Shown: positions 27,214-39,102, counted from the stretch's first letter. The stretch is DNA of 64,000 nucleotides from Aureimonas phyllosphaerae (GCF_900113065.1 NZ_FOOA01000004.1:62001-126000); one strand, 5' to 3'. The notes: generated by a model not told the origin, from the letters alone. Program-made: numbers and translations.

Positions 27214-27642
27214 TCAGGTTCCCTTCGCCGGACGGCCCCCGATCCACTGGGCCATACCGATCGAGGCCGGCATCACCGGCTCGAAGCCGTATTTCGCATA
27301 GAGGTGGCGGGCGTCGCCGTCGGCGATCAGGCTGACATAGGCGCTTTTCGGGGCGTTTTCGTGGAGCCAGTCCATCAGTGCGGCGAAGATGCGCTTGCCG
27401 AGGCCGCGCCCCTGATGTTCGGGCTCCACCGCCATGTCGACGATCTGGTAATGGCAACCGCCGTCGCCGATCACGCGGCCCATGGCGACCGTGCGCCCCT
27501 CGCAGAGGATGACGGCGGCGAACAGCGTTCCCTTGAGCCCCCGTTCGGCGGCTTCTTGCGTCTTGGTGCTCAGTCCCGCCACCTCGCGAAGGCGCCGGAA
27601 GTCGGCGACGGACGGGGTTTGCGCTTGGAGTTCGTAGGTCAT
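27214..27642 (-). CDS. GNAT family N-acetyltransferase inside the ccm cluster
   Basis: A 142-aa acetyltransferase. Seen: VDMAVEPEHQGRGLGKRIFAAL (the acetyl-CoA-binding motif A) near residue 68 and a C-terminal HLYAKYGFEPV (motif B) near 113. The layout resembles YjcK/ElaA-like small GNATs; the substrate is unknown. It sits 41 bp upstream of ccmC and 11 bp downstream of ccmB on the same strand, so it is probably co-transcribed with heme-export genes although no role there is known. Confidence 0.88.
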   Translation of the reverse strand: MTYELQAQTPSVADFRRLREVAGLSTKTQEAAERGLKGTLFAAVILCEGRTVAMGRVIGDGGCHYQIVDMAVEPEHQGRGLGKRIFAALMDWLHENAPKSAYVSLIADGDARHLYAKYGFEPVMPASIGMAQWIGGRPAKGT

Positions 27643-27653
27643 CGGATGGCGGC

Positions 27654-28313
27654 TCAGTCGGAGGACAGCTTCAGCGCCGCAGCCGCCGCCAGCGGCCCGA
27701 GGACCCCGTAGAGCAGCGTCAGCGCGCAGAGGATCAGGAAGGGCGAGCGGAAGGGCGCGGGGTCGTTGACCGCACCGTAGGTCGCGGCCACCCCGAAGAT
27801 CAGGACGGGCACGGCGAGCGGCAGCACCAGCACCGAAACGAGGACACCGCCGCGCGGCAGGGAGGCCGCGACCCCGGCTCCGACCGCGCCGATCAGGACG
27901 AGCGCGGGCGTGCCGGCGAGCAGCGTCGCGGCAGTGGCGAGGAGCGCGCGCGGCTCCAGCGCCAGGAACAGGCCGAGCAGCGGGCTCGCCAGCACCAGCG
28001 GAAGGCAGGCGGCGACCCAAAGCGCAGCGCATTTCGACAGGACGGCGAGCGGCGGCGCGACGGGTCCGGTGAGGATCAGGTCGAGCCCGCCATCGTCGCG
28101 GTCGGCCTGGAAAAGCCGGTCGAGGGTGAGAAGCGTCGACAGGAGCGCGCCGATCCACAGGATCGCCGGCCCGATCCGCGACAGGAGCGCCAGGTCCGGC
28201 CCGACGCCGAAGGGAATGGTCGCGACCACCGCGAGGAAGAACATGACGCCGACGAGGCCCCCGCCCGAGCCGGACAGTTGCAGCGCGAGATCGCGAAGGA
28301 ACAGCGCGCGCAT
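27654..28313 (-). CDS. ccmB: Heme exporter protein CcmB
   Basis: A 219-aa six-span permease of the CcmABCD ABC complex. Seen: an N-terminal MRALFLRDLALQLSG start, FQADRDDGGLDLILTGP near residue 70, CAALWVAACLPLVLASP, and the C-terminal hydrophobic helices. Its ATG overlaps the ccmA stop (ATGA). Confidence 0.95.
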   Translation of the reverse strand: MRALFLRDLALQLSGSGGGLVGVMFFLAVVATIPFGVGPDLALLSRIGPAILWIGALLSTLLTLDRLFQADRDDGGLDLILTGPVAPPLAVLSKCAALWVAACLPLVLASPLLGLFLALEPRALLATAATLLAGTPALVLIGAVGAGVAASLPRGGVLVSVLVLPLAVPVLIFGVAATYGAVNDPAPFRSPFLILCALTLLYGVLGPLAAAAALKLSSD

Positions 28314-28981
28314 CAGCCGATCTCGTCCCAGCCGCCGGCGTCGGCGACGAGCGCCTCGACCGGCAACGGCGGCTCGAGCGCCAGCGTGCGCGCGGGCCCG
28401 AGATCAAGCGGCTGGTGCGTCGCCGCGATAACGATGCCCCCGCTCGCCAGCCGTTCCCGGCACAGCGTCGCGATGCGGGCCTGCGAGGCGCTGTCGAGCG
28501 CGGTGGTCGGCTCGTCGAGGAGCCAGAGCGGCCGGTCGCTGACGAGGAGCCGGGCGAGGGCCGCACGCCGCTGCTGGCCGGCCGACAGCGCACCGACGGC
28601 GAGCGCGCCGGCCCCTTCCAGCCCGACGGCGGCAAGAGCCTCGTCCGGACTGAACGCCGGCCGGCCGAGGAACGCGCGCCAGAACGCCAGCTCCGCCCCG
28701 GCGGTACGGCCGGGCTTCATGGCGTTGCGGTGGCCGAGATAGTGGCTCGCCTCGATCGGCCGGCGCGCCGCCTCCCCGTCGCCGGCGGTAGCGCCCTCGA
28801 TCGCGATCGCGCCGGCAAGCGGCGCGAGGAGCCCGGCGAGGGTGCGCAGGAGCGTCGACTTGCCCGCCCCGTTCGGCCCCGTCACGACCAGCGCCTCGCC
28901 CGCGCTCAGACGCAGGTCGAGCGGCGGCGTCAGGGCACGCCGCCCGCGCCCGACGACGAGGCCGGAAAGGGTCAGTTGCAT
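28313..28981 (-). CDS. ccmA: Heme exporter ATP-binding protein CcmA
   Basis: A 222-aa ABC ATPase driving CcmE release. Seen: Walker A TGPNGAGKSTLL near residue 34, a signature variant LSAGQQRRAALARLL near 132, Walker B PLWLLDEPTTALD near 151, and the H-loop ATHQPL. It starts at the ATG at 28981. It is the first gene of the ccm cluster, with 383 bp between it and the divergent acnA. Confidence 0.95.
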   Translation of the reverse strand: MQLTLSGLVVGRGRRALTPPLDLRLSAGEALVVTGPNGAGKSTLLRTLAGLLAPLAGAIAIEGATAGDGEAARRPIEASHYLGHRNAMKPGRTAGAELAFWRAFLGRPAFSPDEALAAVGLEGAGALAVGALSAGQQRRAALARLLVSDRPLWLLDEPTTALDSASQARIATLCRERLASGGIVIAATHQPLDLGPARTLALEPPLPVEALVADAGGWDEIG

Positions 28982-29364
28982 CACGGGCGGGACGGCCTTT
29001 TCCGCAAGGGCCCACGCGCTCGCGGCGCGGGCGATTCCAAGGATTCGTTCTGACGGTGCGCGCCCGCGAAGGCAAGCCGGATCGGCCGGGGATGGCGCGA
29101 GGATGGAATTCGCTAACCCAAAGCCGAAGCCCGCGCGATTTGCCCCCTTTATAGCCATTACAATCTTCCCTATAAGGGCGGCCAACCACTCCAGCGACCG
29201 GCGTGGAGTCATCAGCGCCGATCTCCGTGCCCCGCTTCTCCAGGCGGGTACTGAGGCGGACGGGCGGAAATGGTCGTACCCGCATTCTCCATCGTGCCCG
29301 GCCCGGGGTGCGGCGGTCGTTCGCCTTTCGGACATTCTTTGGTTCGAGAAGGAACGAGAGTTCT
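28982..29364. other. Divergent intergenic region ccmA/acnA
   Basis: This 383-bp gap, the longest in the window, holds the promoters of ccmA and acnA. An AT-richer part (about 29105-29180) contains a good acnA promoter candidate, leaving an acnA leader of about 185 nt. Both strands read open by chance but show no gene-like sequence. Confidence 0.6.
29148..29176 (+). promoter_or_regulatory. Candidate promoter for acnA
   Basis: CTTTAT-N17-CTATAA, close to the rhizobial consensus CTTGAC-N17-CTATAT, in the AT-rich part of the ccmA/acnA gap. Confidence 0.5.
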
Positions 29365-32118
<2,754 letters not shown>

Positions 32119-32149
32119 TCCGAACGGCCTTCCGGCCCTAGCGATCTTC

Positions 32150-32183
32150 GACGCCGCTGCCCGAAAGGGCGGCGGCGTCTTCG
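32150..32183 (+). terminator. Probable terminator after acnA
   Basis: GACGCCGCTGCCC-GAAA-GGGCGGCGGCGTC forms a long stem with one mismatch, followed by TTCG; the T tract is short. Confidence 0.65.
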
Positions 32184-32293
32184 CATCAACCAGAGGTTCA
32201 CCCCCAATTGAACGCGCCGCGATCGATCGGCGCTTCTGTCCGGCCCCGGTCCGGTCCATCTAGGTGCGATGGAAGCGTGACGGAGCTCGGACC

Positions 32294-33076
32294 ATGGCAT
32301 TCCGCCGATCGCCCGCCCTCGGGGTAGCCTGTCTCGCAGCACTCGGCGTGTCGGCTGTCGGCCCGGCATCGGCGCAGGAGCGCAGCGCGTCCAGCCGCGA
32401 TGTCCGTGGCGTCCTCGAACTCTTCACCAGCCAGAACTGCGGCGATTGCCCGCCCGTCGGCGCCGCTGCCGCGCGCCTCGGAGCCGCGCCCGACCTCGTC
32501 GTCCTCGCCTACCATGTCGACTACTGGGACTATGCCGGACCGAAGGACCAACTGGCCGACCGGCGCAACACCGATCGCCAGAAGTCCTACGCCAAGCGCC
32601 TGAAGCTCGGCGCGCTCGTGACGCCCCAGGTCGTCGTCAACGGTCAGAAGGCGGTCGACGGCGGCGACGAGGCGGCACTCGCCAAGGCGCTGAAGGACGC
32701 GCCCTTCGGCTGCGCCAAGCTCGGCGGCGAGGTCGTGATGCGCACGCAGGGCGACACCTTGCGCATCGAGGCGCGCGCGCCCGGGGCCGATCCGGCGCGG
32801 CCCGCGCCGATCCTCGTTCTCGTTACCTATGCCGAGCGCGTCGAGACGACGATGCCGGACGAGGGCAACGGCGGCACACGGCGTGTCGACCACCATCCGG
32901 TGCGCGACTGGCGCGTGCTCGGCTCGGTGGATCGCGACGCGATCGAGGTCGAGATGCCGCTCGGCCTCCTGACCGAAAACGACGGCGAGCGGACGGGGCT
33001 GGCCGCCCTCCTCCAGGCCGTCGGCGCCGACAACAAGCCGGGTCCGATCATCGCCGCGGCCGCGCTCGAGTTCTGA
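32294..33076 (+). CDS. DUF1223 family exported protein
   Basis: A 260-aa protein with a Sec signal peptide ending ASA before QERSAS. DUF1223 is a thioredoxin-like secreted family common in alphaproteobacteria with no assigned role. Seen: ELFTSQNCGDCPPVGAAA carrying a CGDC pair near the N-terminus of the mature part, YHVDYWDYAGPKD, LGALVTPQVVVNG and DHHPVRDWRVLG. The CxxC suggests redox or metal binding, but that is inference. The ATG at 32294 fits the signal peptide. Confidence 0.85.
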   Translation: MAFRRSPALGVACLAALGVSAVGPASAQERSASSRDVRGVLELFTSQNCGDCPPVGAAAARLGAAPDLVVLAYHVDYWDYAGPKDQLADRRNTDRQKSYAKRLKLGALVTPQVVVNGQKAVDGGDEAALAKALKDAPFGCAKLGGEVVMRTQGDTLRIEARAPGADPARPAPILVLVTYAERVETTMPDEGNGGTRRVDHHPVRDWRVLGSVDRDAIEVEMPLGLLTENDGERTGLAALLQAVGADNKPGPIIAAAALEF

Positions 33077-33206
33077 CAGGCGCCGCTGTCGTTGCAACCG
33101 GCTGGGCCGGACTCCATTTCCATGACAGGATGATATCGCAGGCTCGTGCAGTCTCGAGGGGCCTGACCGACACCGCCGGCCCGTTTCGGCGGCCCGGACA
33201 TGGGGA

Positions 33207-33587
33207 ATGGACGATTTGACCGATTCGCAGCCGCAGCCTTCCGCCACCCTGATCGATCTCGCGACGGTCCGGTCCTCGCCCGCGCCGGAGATCGTGTCCT
33301 TCGACCGACACGAACTCGGCCAGATCCTCCGGGTCTACGGGCGCATGGTGGCGGCGGGCGAGTGGCGGGACTACGCGATCGACACCCTGAAGGACCGCGC
33401 CGTGTTCTCGATCTTCCGCCGCGCGTCCGAGATGCCCCTGTTCCGGATCGAAAAGAACCCGAAGCTCGCACGCCGCCAAGGCGCCTTCAGCGTCACCGCC
33501 GCCAGCGGTCTCGTGATGAAGCGCGGCCACGAACTGGATCTGGTCCTGCGCGTCTTCGACAAGAGCCTCAAGCTGATCGAGGAGTGA
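33207..33587 (+). CDS. DUF2794 family protein
   Basis: A 126-aa soluble protein of an alphaproteobacterial family of unknown function. Seen: the conserved core SFDRHELGQILRVYGRMVAAGEWRDYAID and FSIFRRASEMPLFRIEKNP, which covers most of the length. The ATG at 33207 follows GGGGA. Its 3' end overlaps that of the convergent isochorismatase gene by 20 bp. Confidence 0.85.
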   Translation: MDDLTDSQPQPSATLIDLATVRSSPAPEIVSFDRHELGQILRVYGRMVAAGEWRDYAIDTLKDRAVFSIFRRASEMPLFRIEKNPKLARRQGAFSVTAASGLVMKRGHELDLVLRVFDKSLKLIEE

Positions 33588-34140
33588 GGCCGAGTTCCCG
33601 TATCAGGGCGTCCACAGTGGCGATGCGCGCGAACTCGCCGGAGAGATTGGCGAGCGTCATGGCGTGGACCTCCTCGGCAGGGTGGACGCGGCCGTCCGGC
33701 CCCCGGAGGTCGAAGGTCCAGCACGCGTCTTCGCAGAGCACCGCGTCGAAGCCGAGATTGCCGGCCATGCGGGTCGTCGTCTCGACGCAGTGGTTCGTCG
33801 TCGCGCCGCAGATCACAACCATCCGGGCGTCCGCCGCCCGCAGTCGCGCCTCGAGGTCGGTGCCGATGAAGGCGCTGTTGACGCTCTTCACGATCACCGG
33901 CTCGCCCGCCCGTTCGCGCGCGTCCGCCTCCACCGCATAGCCGCTGGCTCGGTTGTGGAAGGACGAGCCGGGCATGCGGTTTTCGTGCCGGATGTGGATG
34001 ATCGGCAGGCCCGCCTCGCGGAATGCGGCCAGGAGTTCGGCGATGCGGGCGAGCGCGTCCGGGTTGTTGCGGCGGCGGCCGGCGGCCTCCCACTCGGCAA
34101 AGGCGCGCTGCACGTCGATCACGACGAGGGCCTCCGTCAC
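33568..34140 (-). CDS. Isochorismatase-family cysteine hydrolase
   Basis: A 190-aa cytosolic hydrolase of the isochorismatase/nicotinamidase superfamily. The catalytic triad positions are visible: Asp in VIDVQRAF near residue 8, Lys in VKSVNSAF near 83, and Cys in TTNHCVETTTRM near 118. The actual substrate (an amide, a carbamate or isochorismate) cannot be predicted. Its ATG overlaps the stop of the upstream GNAT gene by ATGA, so the two are translated together. Confidence 0.9.
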   Translation of the reverse strand: MTEALVVIDVQRAFAEWEAAGRRRNNPDALARIAELLAAFREAGLPIIHIRHENRMPGSSFHNRASGYAVEADARERAGEPVIVKSVNSAFIGTDLEARLRAADARMVVICGATTNHCVETTTRMAGNLGFDAVLCEDACWTFDLRGPDGRVHPAEEVHAMTLANLSGEFARIATVDALIRELGLTPRSA

Positions 34141-34694
34141 GTCAGCGTGCCGGGATAGACGGTCTCGTCCGGTAGCGTCTCCTTGCCGCCGTTTAGCGCG
34201 AACTGCATGAAGACCGTGTCGATCCAGCGGCCGAACTTAAAACCCGACCCTTCGAAGATGCCGATATGGGTGAAGCCGAGCTTGGCGTGCACCTTGATCG
34301 AGGGCTGGTTGTCGGCTCCGCCGATCACCGCGATCATCTGGCGAAAGCCCTTGTCCTGGCAGGCGTCGAGAAGGCGACGCAGCAGCGCCGTGCCGACACC
34401 CTGCCCCTTGGCCTCCGGCGCGAGGTAGATCGAGTCCTCGACTGTCCAGCGATAGGCGGGCCGGGCGCGGAACGGGCCGGCATAGGCATAGCCGATCACC
34501 GCGCCGTCCCGGTCGCAAGCGACGAAATACGGATAGTCCTGGCGCAGCGTGTTGGCCATCCGCGCGGCCATCTCGGTCTCGTCCGGCGGCGTCAGTTCGT
34601 AGGTCGCGGTGCCGTAGAGCACGGCTTCCTCGTAGATACGGGTGATCGCCGGAATATCGGCCGGGGTGGCGTTGCGGATCGTAAAGGCGCTCAT
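34137..34694 (-). CDS. GNAT family N-acetyltransferase (phosphinothricin acetyltransferase-like)
   Basis: A 185-aa acetyltransferase close in pattern to the Pat/MnaT group that acts on phosphinothricin, methionine sulfone or related amino acids. Seen: IRNATPADIPAITRIYEEAV, GYAYAGPFRARPAYRWTVEDSIYL, EAKGQGVGTALLRRLL (acetyl-CoA loop) and VHAKLGFTHIGIFEGSGFKFGRW. The substrate is inferred only from the group. Start is the ATG at 34694. It overlaps the isochorismatase gene. Confidence 0.88.
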   Translation of the reverse strand: MSAFTIRNATPADIPAITRIYEEAVLYGTATYELTPPDETEMAARMANTLRQDYPYFVACDRDGAVIGYAYAGPFRARPAYRWTVEDSIYLAPEAKGQGVGTALLRRLLDACQDKGFRQMIAVIGGADNQPSIKVHAKLGFTHIGIFEGSGFKFGRWIDTVFMQFALNGGKETLPDETVYPGTLT

Positions 34695-34775
34695 CGGGTC
34701 TGCATTCGAGGAATCGGCAACCATCACTCTAGAGGGGCCGCCCCCACCCCTCAACGCAAAGCCGGAAAGGGCCCA

Positions 34776-34806
34776 CGAAAAAGGGCGGCCCCGGCAGGCC
34801 GCCCTT
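34776..34806 (-). terminator. Intrinsic terminator after the Bax-inhibitor-1 gene
   Basis: On the minus strand a 10-bp perfect stem (AAGGGCGGCC / GGCCGCCCTT) is followed by TTTTTC, 29 bp after the stop codon. Confidence 0.85.
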
Positions 34807-34834
34807 CCATCTGTCCTACCGTGACCGGGATCGC

Positions 34835-35614
34835 TCAGTCGCGATTGCCGAAGAGCTGCAGCATGAACATGAACATGTTGATGAAGTTCAGGTACAGCGA
34901 CAGCGCGCCCATGATCGCCTTGCGGCCTGCCACCAGCGTGTCGTCACCCTCCCAGTACATCTCCTTGATGCGCTGCGTGTCGTAGGCCGTGAGGCCGGCG
35001 AACACGAGGACGCCGATCACCGAGATCGCAAAGCCCAGCGCCGAGGACTGCAGGAAGATGTTGACGAGCATCGCGATGAGGATGCCGAAAACGCCCATGA
35101 TCAGGAACGAGCCCATCGCCGACATGTCACGCTTCGTCGTGTAGCCGAAGAGCGAGAGCGCGCCGAACGAGGCGGCGGTAATGAAGAACACCTGGACGAT
35201 CGATTCCTGCGTGTAGACGAGGAAGATCGTCGACAGCGACAGGCCGACCATCGCGGCATAGGCCCAGAAGGTCGTCTGCGCGGCCGATACGCTCATCTTG
35301 TGGACGCGGAACGACAGGAAGAACACCATCGCCAGCGGCGCCAGCATCAGCACCCACTTCAGCGGCGAGACGAACACCGTCACGCCGAGCTGCGTCAGCA
35401 TGGTGCCGTTGATCTGGGCGGCAGCCAAGGAGGGGTCGGTCGTGGTCGCCAGCGAGAACAGGCCATAGGCCGCCGCGCCGGTGATGACGAGACCGATCGC
35501 CATCAGGTTGTAGACCTTGAGCATGTAGGCCCGCAGGCCCTGGTCGATCGAGGCGTCGACCCGGCTGCCAGCAGCCGGAACGCTCCTCACGCCCTGGTTC
35601 CATTTTTCAGCCAT
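34835..35614 (-). CDS. Bax inhibitor-1/YccA family membrane protein
   Basis: A 259-aa inner-membrane protein with seven spans. Bacterial members include YccA, which interacts with FtsH, and BsYetJ, a calcium leak channel; the role here is not known. Seen: LRAYMLKVYNLMAIGLVITG near the N-terminus, FGALSLFGYTTKRDMSAMGSFL, and FAGLTAYDTQRIKEMY, the conserved aspartate region. ATG at 35614 with AAGGA upstream is preferred over a TTG one codon earlier. Confidence 0.93.
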   Translation of the reverse strand: MAEKWNQGVRSVPAAGSRVDASIDQGLRAYMLKVYNLMAIGLVITGAAAYGLFSLATTTDPSLAAAQINGTMLTQLGVTVFVSPLKWVLMLAPLAMVFFLSFRVHKMSVSAAQTTFWAYAAMVGLSLSTIFLVYTQESIVQVFFITAASFGALSLFGYTTKRDMSAMGSFLIMGVFGILIAMLVNIFLQSSALGFAISVIGVLVFAGLTAYDTQRIKEMYWEGDDTLVAGRKAIMGALSLYLNFINMFMFMLQLFGNRD

Positions 35615-35711
35615 CAACGTCGTCCTTTCGCGTAGTGTCCCGTCGGGTGTCGTTCGGCCCGCGACCGGGCCGAGGCGCCGCTGGCGGGACTCGCAGCTGC
35701 CTTTGCCGTGA

Positions 35712-35741
35712 AATATGCGAAGGTGCCCCCCCGTTCACAAG
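35712..35741 (-). promoter_or_regulatory. Candidate promoter for the Bax-inhibitor-1 gene
   Basis: CTTGTG-N18-CATATT on the minus strand, about 100 bp upstream of the start, resembles the rhizobial sigma-70 consensus. The surrounding 210-bp gap is AT-richer than average. Confidence 0.4.
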
Positions 35742-35827
35742 GCCGTCGATAAGCCCGACGACCGCCGTAACGCGGCTTTGGCGATTAAATTTCCGTTATT
35801 TGGCGGGCGTTAACCGCGTTTAGCGGA

Positions 35828-38392
35828 TCACAGCTCCCTGAGAACCGGCGCGGCCTTCTGGCCGAGGATGCGCCAGGTGCCCGCCAGCCCGAAGCCGACG
35901 GTGAGGACCAGCGCGGCCACCAGCGTCATCACGGCGAGCCCGCCGTCGAAGGCGAAGGGCAGGCGCATGATGCGCGCGACGACATACCAGGCGGCGAGCG
36001 CCCCGGCTCCGACGGCAAACAGCGCCGTCGCCGCGCCCAGCGACATGTACTCCGTCACATAGGCGCGGATCAGCGTCGCACGCGTCGCGCCGAGCGTCTT
36101 CAGAACCACCGCGTCGTGGACGCGCGCCCGGTTGCCGGCCGCAAGCGCGCCCGAGAGGACCAGCACCGAGGCGACGAGCGCCACGGCCGCCGCCGCGCGG
36201 ATCGCGAGCGCCAGCTGCGCGACGAGCGCGTTCACGGCGTCCAGCGCATCCTTGACGCGCACCGTCGTCACGGCCCGGAAGGTGTTGGAGATGCCCGACA
36301 GGACGGCGCGCTCGGCGTCCGGCGTGTCGTTCGCCATGTCGAGCGTCGCGAGCCAGGCATGGGGGGCGCCTGCGAAGGTGTTGGGCGAGAAGACCATCAC
36401 GAAGTTGATCGCGAGCGATTCCCACTGCACCTCGCGCAGGTTCGCGATGCGGGCCGTGATGTCGCGGCCGAGAACGTTGACGGTGATCGTGTCGCCGAGC
36501 TTCAATCCGAGTTCGCCCGCTTCCTCGGCGGCGAACGACACGAGCGGCTCGCCGGCATAGTCGGCCGGCCACCACTCTCCCGCCGTCAGCCGTGCGCCGT
36601 CGGGCAGTGTCACGTCGTAGGTGATGCCGCGGTCGCCGCGCAGCACCCAGGCGCCTTCCGGCGGCACCTCGATCTTCGACACGTCCTCGCCTCGCAGCTG
36701 CGTGATGCGCCCGCGCAGCATCGGCACGTCGGTCAGGGTCGAGCCCGGCGCGAGTTCGGCGATCTTGGCGCGGAATGGCTCGACCTCGGCGGACTGGATG
36801 TCGACGAAGAAGAAGTTCGGCGCGCGCGCCGCCAGGGTGCCGCCGATCTCGGCTCGAAGGTTCCGGTCGATCGAGGCAAGCGTGACGAGGAGCGTCAGCC
36901 CGAGACCGAGCGACAGGACGACCGAGGCCGTCAGCGCGCCGGGGCGATGGATGTTGCCGATCGCCAGCCGCAGAGGGGTCGAGCGCACGCGCGGCAGACG
37001 CGCCGCGCCCCAGCGGATCACGATGGCGACGAGGCGCAGGATCACGAAGGCGACGCCCGTCGCCACGAGGAACACGCCGGCCACCCGCTTGTCGCTAGAC
37101 ATGACGAGCGCCAGCGCGGCGATCGCGGCGGCAAGGCTGAGCGCCGCACCGGCATAGGCCCAGCGCATGCGAAGGCTTCCCGGCCCGTCATTGGCGCGGA
37201 AAAGCGCCGTCGCCGCGATGTCGCGCGTACGCCCAAGCGGCAGGATCGCGAAGGCGAGCGCGGTGAGATAGCCGAACAGCGCCCCGAGCAGCAGCGCGCC
37301 GGGATAGACCGAGGCCTCGGCGGCGACCGGGATATGGGCTTCGAGGAATCGCGCGGCGAAGAACGGCGCCGTCGCCCCGAGGAGCATCCCGAGCACGATG
37401 CCGACCGTCGAGAGGATCAGGATCTGGACGAGGTAGATCGTGACCACGAAGCGGCCGCTCGCGCCGAGACTCTTGAAGGTCGCGATCACGGTGCGCTTGG
37501 AATCAAGATAGGCGGCGACCGCGTTGGCGATGCCGACGCCGCCGACCACCAGCGCGGTGAGGCCGACAAGCGTCAGGAACTGCGAGAAGCGCTCGATGTT
37601 GCGCTGAAGCGAGGGCGCGGCCTCGCTGGCGTCGCGAATGCTCCAGCCGGCCTGCGGGAAGCGCTGGTTGGCTTGCGCCTTCACGGCTTCCGGATCGGTC
37701 GCCGGGTCGGCGAAGCGGAGCTTGTAGTCGTATTCGACCAGCGAACCCGGCTGGACGAGGCCGGACGCGGCCAGCGCATCCAGAGAGACCAGAAGGCGCG
37801 GGGCGAAGTTGAAGCCGTCGGACAAGACGTCCGGCTCGCGCGTCAGGACGCCGCTCAGCTCGATTTCGATGTTGCCAAGACGGATCGTCGCGCCAGGCGC
37901 GATGCCGAGACGATCGAAGAACTCGGGCGCGGCAAGCGCGCCAAAGCGGCCGTTCCGCCCGGCCAGGAGGTCCGGCAGCGGGATGGCGGGCTCGGAGCCG
38001 ATCGCGCCGTAGAGCGGGTAGAGCCCGTCCACCGCCTTGACCTCGCTCAGCGTCTGGTTGGAGCCGTCGGGCAGGCGCACCATGGAGCGCAGCGAACCGA
38101 TCTCGGTGACGGTGCCGTAGCCGGCGATCCAGGCCCGCTCCTCCGGGCTCGCCTGGCGCTGGTTCAGGCCGAAGCGCATGTCGCCGCCCAGGATCGTCCG
38201 GCCTTCGCGCTGGATGCCGGTCGTCATCATCTCGGACACGGAGTTCACCGCGGCGATCGAGGCGACGCCGAGCGTCAGGCAGGCGAGGAAGATGACGAAG
38301 CCGCGCAGGCCGCCGCGCATCTCGCGCAAGGCGAAGCGGAGCGCGAGCGCGAAACCGGCCCGTGAGCGCGCGGAGGGCGCGGCTGCACTCAC
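35828..38392 (-). CDS. ABC transporter permease, FtsX/YbbP family
   Basis: An 854-aa permease with two FtsX-type four-helix blocks and large periplasmic domains, the layout of E. coli YbbP. Seen: an N-terminal anchor (RFALREMRGGLRGFVIFLACL), spans around residues 275-430 with KRTVIATFKSLGASGRFV, a charged linker, and C-terminal spans with VHDAVVLKTLGATRATLIRAYV. The start is GTG at 38392, overlapping the stop of the ATPase gene (GTGA). YbbA-YbbP forms an exporter linked to lipid or cell-envelope functions; its substrate here is not known. Confidence 0.93.
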   Translation of the reverse strand: MSAAAPSARSRAGFALALRFALREMRGGLRGFVIFLACLTLGVASIAAVNSVSEMMTTGIQREGRTILGGDMRFGLNQRQASPEERAWIAGYGTVTEIGSLRSMVRLPDGSNQTLSEVKAVDGLYPLYGAIGSEPAIPLPDLLAGRNGRFGALAAPEFFDRLGIAPGATIRLGNIEIELSGVLTREPDVLSDGFNFAPRLLVSLDALAASGLVQPGSLVEYDYKLRFADPATDPEAVKAQANQRFPQAGWSIRDASEAAPSLQRNIERFSQFLTLVGLTALVVGGVGIANAVAAYLDSKRTVIATFKSLGASGRFVVTIYLVQILILSTVGIVLGMLLGATAPFFAARFLEAHIPVAAEASVYPGALLLGALFGYLTALAFAILPLGRTRDIAATALFRANDGPGSLRMRWAYAGAALSLAAAIAALALVMSSDKRVAGVFLVATGVAFVILRLVAIVIRWGAARLPRVRSTPLRLAIGNIHRPGALTASVVLSLGLGLTLLVTLASIDRNLRAEIGGTLAARAPNFFFVDIQSAEVEPFRAKIAELAPGSTLTDVPMLRGRITQLRGEDVSKIEVPPEGAWVLRGDRGITYDVTLPDGARLTAGEWWPADYAGEPLVSFAAEEAGELGLKLGDTITVNVLGRDITARIANLREVQWESLAINFVMVFSPNTFAGAPHAWLATLDMANDTPDAERAVLSGISNTFRAVTTVRVKDALDAVNALVAQLALAIRAAAAVALVASVLVLSGALAAGNRARVHDAVVLKTLGATRATLIRAYVTEYMSLGAATALFAVGAGALAAWYVVARIMRLPFAFDGGLAVMTLVAALVLTVGFGLAGTWRILGQKAAPVLREL

Positions 38393-39102
38393 TGCGCGGC
38401 TTCCGCGAAGGCTGCGGCGGCGGGGGCCGACCCGCGCTCGATCACGCCGGACCGCACGGCGACCTCGCGTCCGCAGCGCGCGGCGAGCGTCTTGTCGTGG
38501 GTGACGAGGATCAACGTCATGCCGCGCCGGGCCTGCTCGGAGAACAGGAGATCGGCGACCTGACCGCCCGTCTCGCCGTCGAGATTTCCGGTCGGCTCGT
38601 CGGCGATCAGGATGTCGGGCTCGGGCGCGAGGGCCCGGGCGAGCGCCACGCGCTGCTGCTCGCCGCCCGAGAGTTCGCCGGGATAGTGGGTGACGCGCTG
38701 GCCGAGACCGACGGCGGCGAGCTCCCGCTCGGCCCGCGCGAAGGCGTCGGGAACACCGGCAAGCTCGAGCGGCACGGCGACGTTCTCGAGCGCCGTCATG
38801 TTGGGGATGAGGTGGAACGACTGAAAGACGATGCCGACATGGCGCCCGCGGAAGGCGGCGAGCTGGTCCTCGCTCATCGGCCCGAGCGCCTGGCCCGCGA
38901 TCTCGACGAGGCCGTCGTCCGCGCGCTCGAGGCCCGCCAGAACCATCAGGAGCGTCGACTTGCCGGAGCCCGAGGGGCCGACGATGCCGACGGACTCGCC
39001 CCGCGCGACGTCGAGGTCGATGCCTTTCAGGACATGCACCGCGCTGCGGCCCGTTCCCAGCGTCAGTTGAACATTTCGTAACCGGACCGCTGCTTCAGCC
39101 AA
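38389..39102 (-). CDS. ABC transporter ATP-binding protein, YbbA/LolD family
   Basis: A 237-aa ATPase partner of the FtsX-type permease. Seen: Walker [14 protein letters not shown] near residue 42, signature [15 protein letters not shown] near 145, Walker [14 protein letters not shown] near 165. The start codon is TTG at 39102 with AAGGACG upstream. It diverges from a TesA-like esterase gene, reproducing the conserved ybbP-ybbA/tesA arrangement. Confidence 0.94.
   Translation of the reverse strand: MAEAAVRLRNVQLTLGTGRSAVHVLKGIDLDVARGESVGIVGPSGSGKSTLLMVLAGLERADDGLVEIAGQALGPMSEDQLAAFRGRHVGIVFQSFHLIPNMTALENVAVPLELAGVPDAFARAERELAAVGLGQRVTHYPGELSGGEQQRVALARALAPEPDILIADEPTGNLDGETGGQVADLLFSEQARRGMTLILVTHDKTLAARCGREVAVRSGVIERGSAPAAAAFAEAAQ

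Noticed and set aside
26246-27301. A 351-codon plus-strand frame opposite ccmC/ccmD
   Set aside because: Shadow of ccmC and ccmD, which carry clear heme-export motifs; the His/Asp/Arg-rich product has no motif.
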